NCBI GenBank assembly: GCA_030616465.1
Contig: JAUWXH010000119.1
Coordinates: 1-6,601, forward strand
Direction: 5' to 3'
Origin: Planctomycetota bacterium
GTDB taxonomy: Bacteria; Planctomycetota; Phycisphaerae; UBA1845; Fen-1342
DNA length: 6,601 nt
Shown: piece after piece, positions 5,282 through 6,601 of the stretch
Layout of the letters: every line of letters begins with the position of its first letter
Position numbering within the stretch: position 1 is the stretch's first letter
Position numbers and translations under genes: made by a program
The notes under the pieces: model-generated
Seen by the model: the letters and a program-made list of their open reading frames with translations, nothing else
Database searches by the model: none
What the model was told of the DNA's origin: nothing

Positions 5282-6340
5282 CTACTCGTCCGGGCCTTCA
5301 GCCCTGGCCCCGCGGGCGACGCGGCTGGTGGCCATCAGAACCACGTCGCGGTCCATCAGGGCCTTGCCAGGCAGATGCCACAACACGAATTCCCCGTCCA
5401 CTTCGTCTGCGTTGTGCGCGACAATCTGCCCGGGCAGTGCTACCCGCACCTCGAGTTTATCGTCGCCCAGGTCCTCAGTGACCGCCCGCCGGGCTTCCTC
5501 CTCCTCGTATCCGGCGAAGAAGACATTGATCTGCTGCCGAGGTATGCGGAGTTCCTTCATCTTCTCGCGCAAGACATCGGGAACAGCGTCGATTACGCGG
5601 CGCGCGTACTCGTCGATCGCGGCATCCCGCTCGGGGCTGGCCGGCTCGGCGAGGAGCTGCACCACGGGCTCAAGATCCTCTTTCTGGAAGTGTTCAAGCA
5701 CTGTGCGGCGCAGGATCAAACCATAGTGCTGCGGCCATCGGTCTTCCAGGGCCTCCACGCCGGCGTGGACATATTCAGCGTGCTTAAGCGCCTCGATCGC
5801 GCGGAGAACGCCGATCACCTCGGCACGCTGCTCGTCGCCGAGCGCTTCCAGACCTTGCTGCGAGAGCTGTTTCATCGCCTCGCTGTTTTCCTGCAACGTC
5901 TGGCGGTAGTACTCGTATCGGGCGTGCTCGCGAGCGACGTAGACCCGCCTGAAGTGGTAGTAGGTGGCGTCCGGCCGTCGCTCGATCACCAGCTCGGTCG
6001 GGAATGACAAGGCGGTGTCGTAGTTCGGGCCGGCCGGGTCGGCGAACGAATCGGGCAGGGGCTTACCGGCGGCGACCCGCAGCGTCGCCTCGCGGTGCTG
6101 CTTCTTCTTGCCTTCGTCGTTGGTGCTCGTCCAATCCTGCGTTTGCCACCCGCCGCGCCGCTCGGGCAGCGCGTCGCCGGTGGTGAAGTCGCCGGGATCG
6201 CCCGCGATCTCGACGCGGATCTCGACCGAGCCGTCGCGGGCCACCCGGATGCTTTCTTTTCGTTCCAAGCAGCCTGGTGCGAGTAACGCGACAGCGGCGA
6301 ACAGAGCGGCGTGCGTGCTAGTTGGGCGAAGCGCGAACAT
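5282..6340 (-). CDS. Predicted lipoprotein of unknown function
   Basis: A 352-aa protein that I do not recognise. The N-terminus is a lipoprotein-type signal peptide: Arg5, a hydrophobic stretch (11-21) and a lipobox-like LAPGC with Cys24, although Pro at -2 is not standard. After the cysteine comes a beta-rich segment (ESIRVARDGSVEIRVEIAG, 29-47), then a polar insert, a strand region rich in Tyr/Arg (126-146), a long mainly helical charged middle (146-268), and a second beta-rich end (DKLEVRVALPGQIVAHNADEV and EFVLWHLPGKAL, 294-328). The alternation of a short conserved-looking beta start and end around a helical middle suggests an envelope protein, possibly with a sensing or structural role. 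The ATG at 6340 was chosen over an in-frame ATG at 6418 because AAAGGAG lies upstream and the signal peptide then begins correctly. It lies upstream of, and on the same strand as, the sigma/anti-sigma pair. Confidence 0.7.
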   Translation of the reverse strand: MFALRPTSTHAALFAAVALLAPGCLERKESIRVARDGSVEIRVEIAGDPGDFTTGDALPERRGGWQTQDWTSTNDEGKKKQHREATLRVAAGKPLPDSFADPAGPNYDTALSFPTELVIERRPDATYYHFRRVYVAREHARYEYYRQTLQENSEAMKQLSQQGLEALGDEQRAEVIGVLRAIEALKHAEYVHAGVEALEDRWPQHYGLILRRTVLEHFQKEDLEPVVQLLAEPASPERDAAIDEYARRVIDAVPDVLREKMKELRIPRQQINVFFAGYEEEEARRAVTEDLGDDKLEVRVALPGQIVAHNADEVDGEFVLWHLPGKALMDRDVVLMATSRVARGARAEGPDE

Positions 6341-6412
6341 GGGGTCATTCTCCTTTCTGTCAGGCGTAACGATGGCGCTCACCCTGGTAAACGAAGCCGC
6401 CGCGGAAATGGA

Positions 6413-6428
6413 TGACACAGTCTGTCAA
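6413..6428. promoter_or_regulatory. Possible operator with overlapping TTGACA upstream of the lipoprotein gene
   Basis: TGACACAGTCTGTCA (6413-6427) is an imperfect 15-bp palindrome; six of the seven outer base pairs match. On the minus strand a perfect TTGACA occupies 6428-6423 and overlaps one arm. No -10 hexamer appears at 16-18 nt spacing (the sequence there is CCGCGG), so this is either a regulator site or the upstream box of a non-housekeeping promoter. It lies 73 nt before the lipoprotein start. Confidence 0.35.
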
Positions 6429-6454
6429 AAACCTCGGGGGCTATTGCTCCGTCA

Positions 6455-6493
6455 ACCATCCAATGGTGGGGAGTGCGGGCGTGTCGCCCGCAC
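6455..6493. repeat. Two adjacent small hairpins
   Basis: ACCAT-CCA-ATGGT (6455-6467) is a perfect 5-bp stem with a 3-nt loop. Five nt later, GTGCGGGCG-TGT-CGCCCGCAC (6473-6493) is a perfect 9-bp stem with a 3-nt loop. No T-run follows on either strand. Perfect GC-rich stems of this form often occur as dispersed intergenic repeats in GC-rich genomes; copy number cannot be judged from one window. Confidence 0.55.
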
Positions 6494-6601
6494 AACCCGG
6501 CAATCGCTGGCTGAAGGAACGCTAGACGTTACGGCTGCCGACGGGTTTCGCTGCAAGCGGAAAATGCGGCCGCGGGTGGGTTTGCCAACCGGCGGGGCGG
6601 G
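6494..6601. other. Unassigned sequence at the right edge
   Basis: No gene is supported here. One frame on each strand stays open to the edge, but neither shows a recognisable protein pattern, start or ribosome binding site. A short GGTT-TGCC-AACC inverted repeat lies near the end. This is probably intergenic DNA between the lipoprotein gene and a gene beyond the window. Confidence 0.4.

Noticed and set aside
4833..5726. A 297-codon open frame on the plus strand opposite the sigma factor and lipoprotein genes
   Set aside because: It is Arg/Ser/Pro-rich, antisense to better-supported genes and crosses their boundary.
5375..6007. A 210-codon open frame on the plus strand opposite the lipoprotein gene
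   Set aside because: The Leu/Val-rich translation looks protein-like, but the minus-strand frame has a signal peptide, ribosome binding site and full length, and this one has no recognised domain.

Overview
The window is GC-rich bacterial DNA, dense with genes on both strands. The gene mix suggests a free-living heterotroph, possibly Planctomycetota or a relative: sugar kinase, GH130 glycoside phosphorylase, and an ECF sigma/anti-sigma pair next to a lipoprotein of unknown function. That taxonomic guess rests on style only, since there is no rRNA or other marker here.

Layout. Positions 1-197 (+) hold the 3' end of a FGGY sugar kinase, most likely xylulokinase. Positions 298-1359 (+) encode a ten-helix EamA/DMT-family transporter, whose start codon lies 7 nt after a good -10 box, so its mRNA is probably leaderless. 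Its stop overlaps by 4 nt the start of a class V PLP enzyme of the cysteine desulfurase family (1356-2573, +), which also seems to have its own promoter inside the tail of the transporter gene. A convergent gap of 89 nt follows.

Everything to the right is on the minus strand. Reading in the direction of transcription from the right edge, there is a lipoprotein of unknown function (6340-5282). Next is an ECF sigma factor (5157-4642) translationally coupled through a 4-nt overlap to its membrane-bound zinc-type anti-sigma factor (4645-4166). After a 226-nt gap come a GH130 glycoside phosphorylase (3939-2959) and a 99-aa PilZ-like protein (2962-2663), again coupled by a 4-nt overlap.

Working together: the kinase fragment and GH130 point to sugar use. 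GH130 would phosphorolyse beta-mannosides (or a related beta-linked sugar) in the cytoplasm, and the kinase would phosphorylate xylulose or a similar ketose. The sigma/anti-sigma pair would relay an envelope signal to transcription, and the adjacent lipoprotein may be a target or sensor partner. The least explained parts are the GH130/PilZ-like pair, in which the PilZ motif is altered, and the lipoprotein beside the sigma locus. I found no CRISPR array, RNA gene, insertion sequence, phage gene or clear defence system. I see no strong evidence for an entirely new system in this window.
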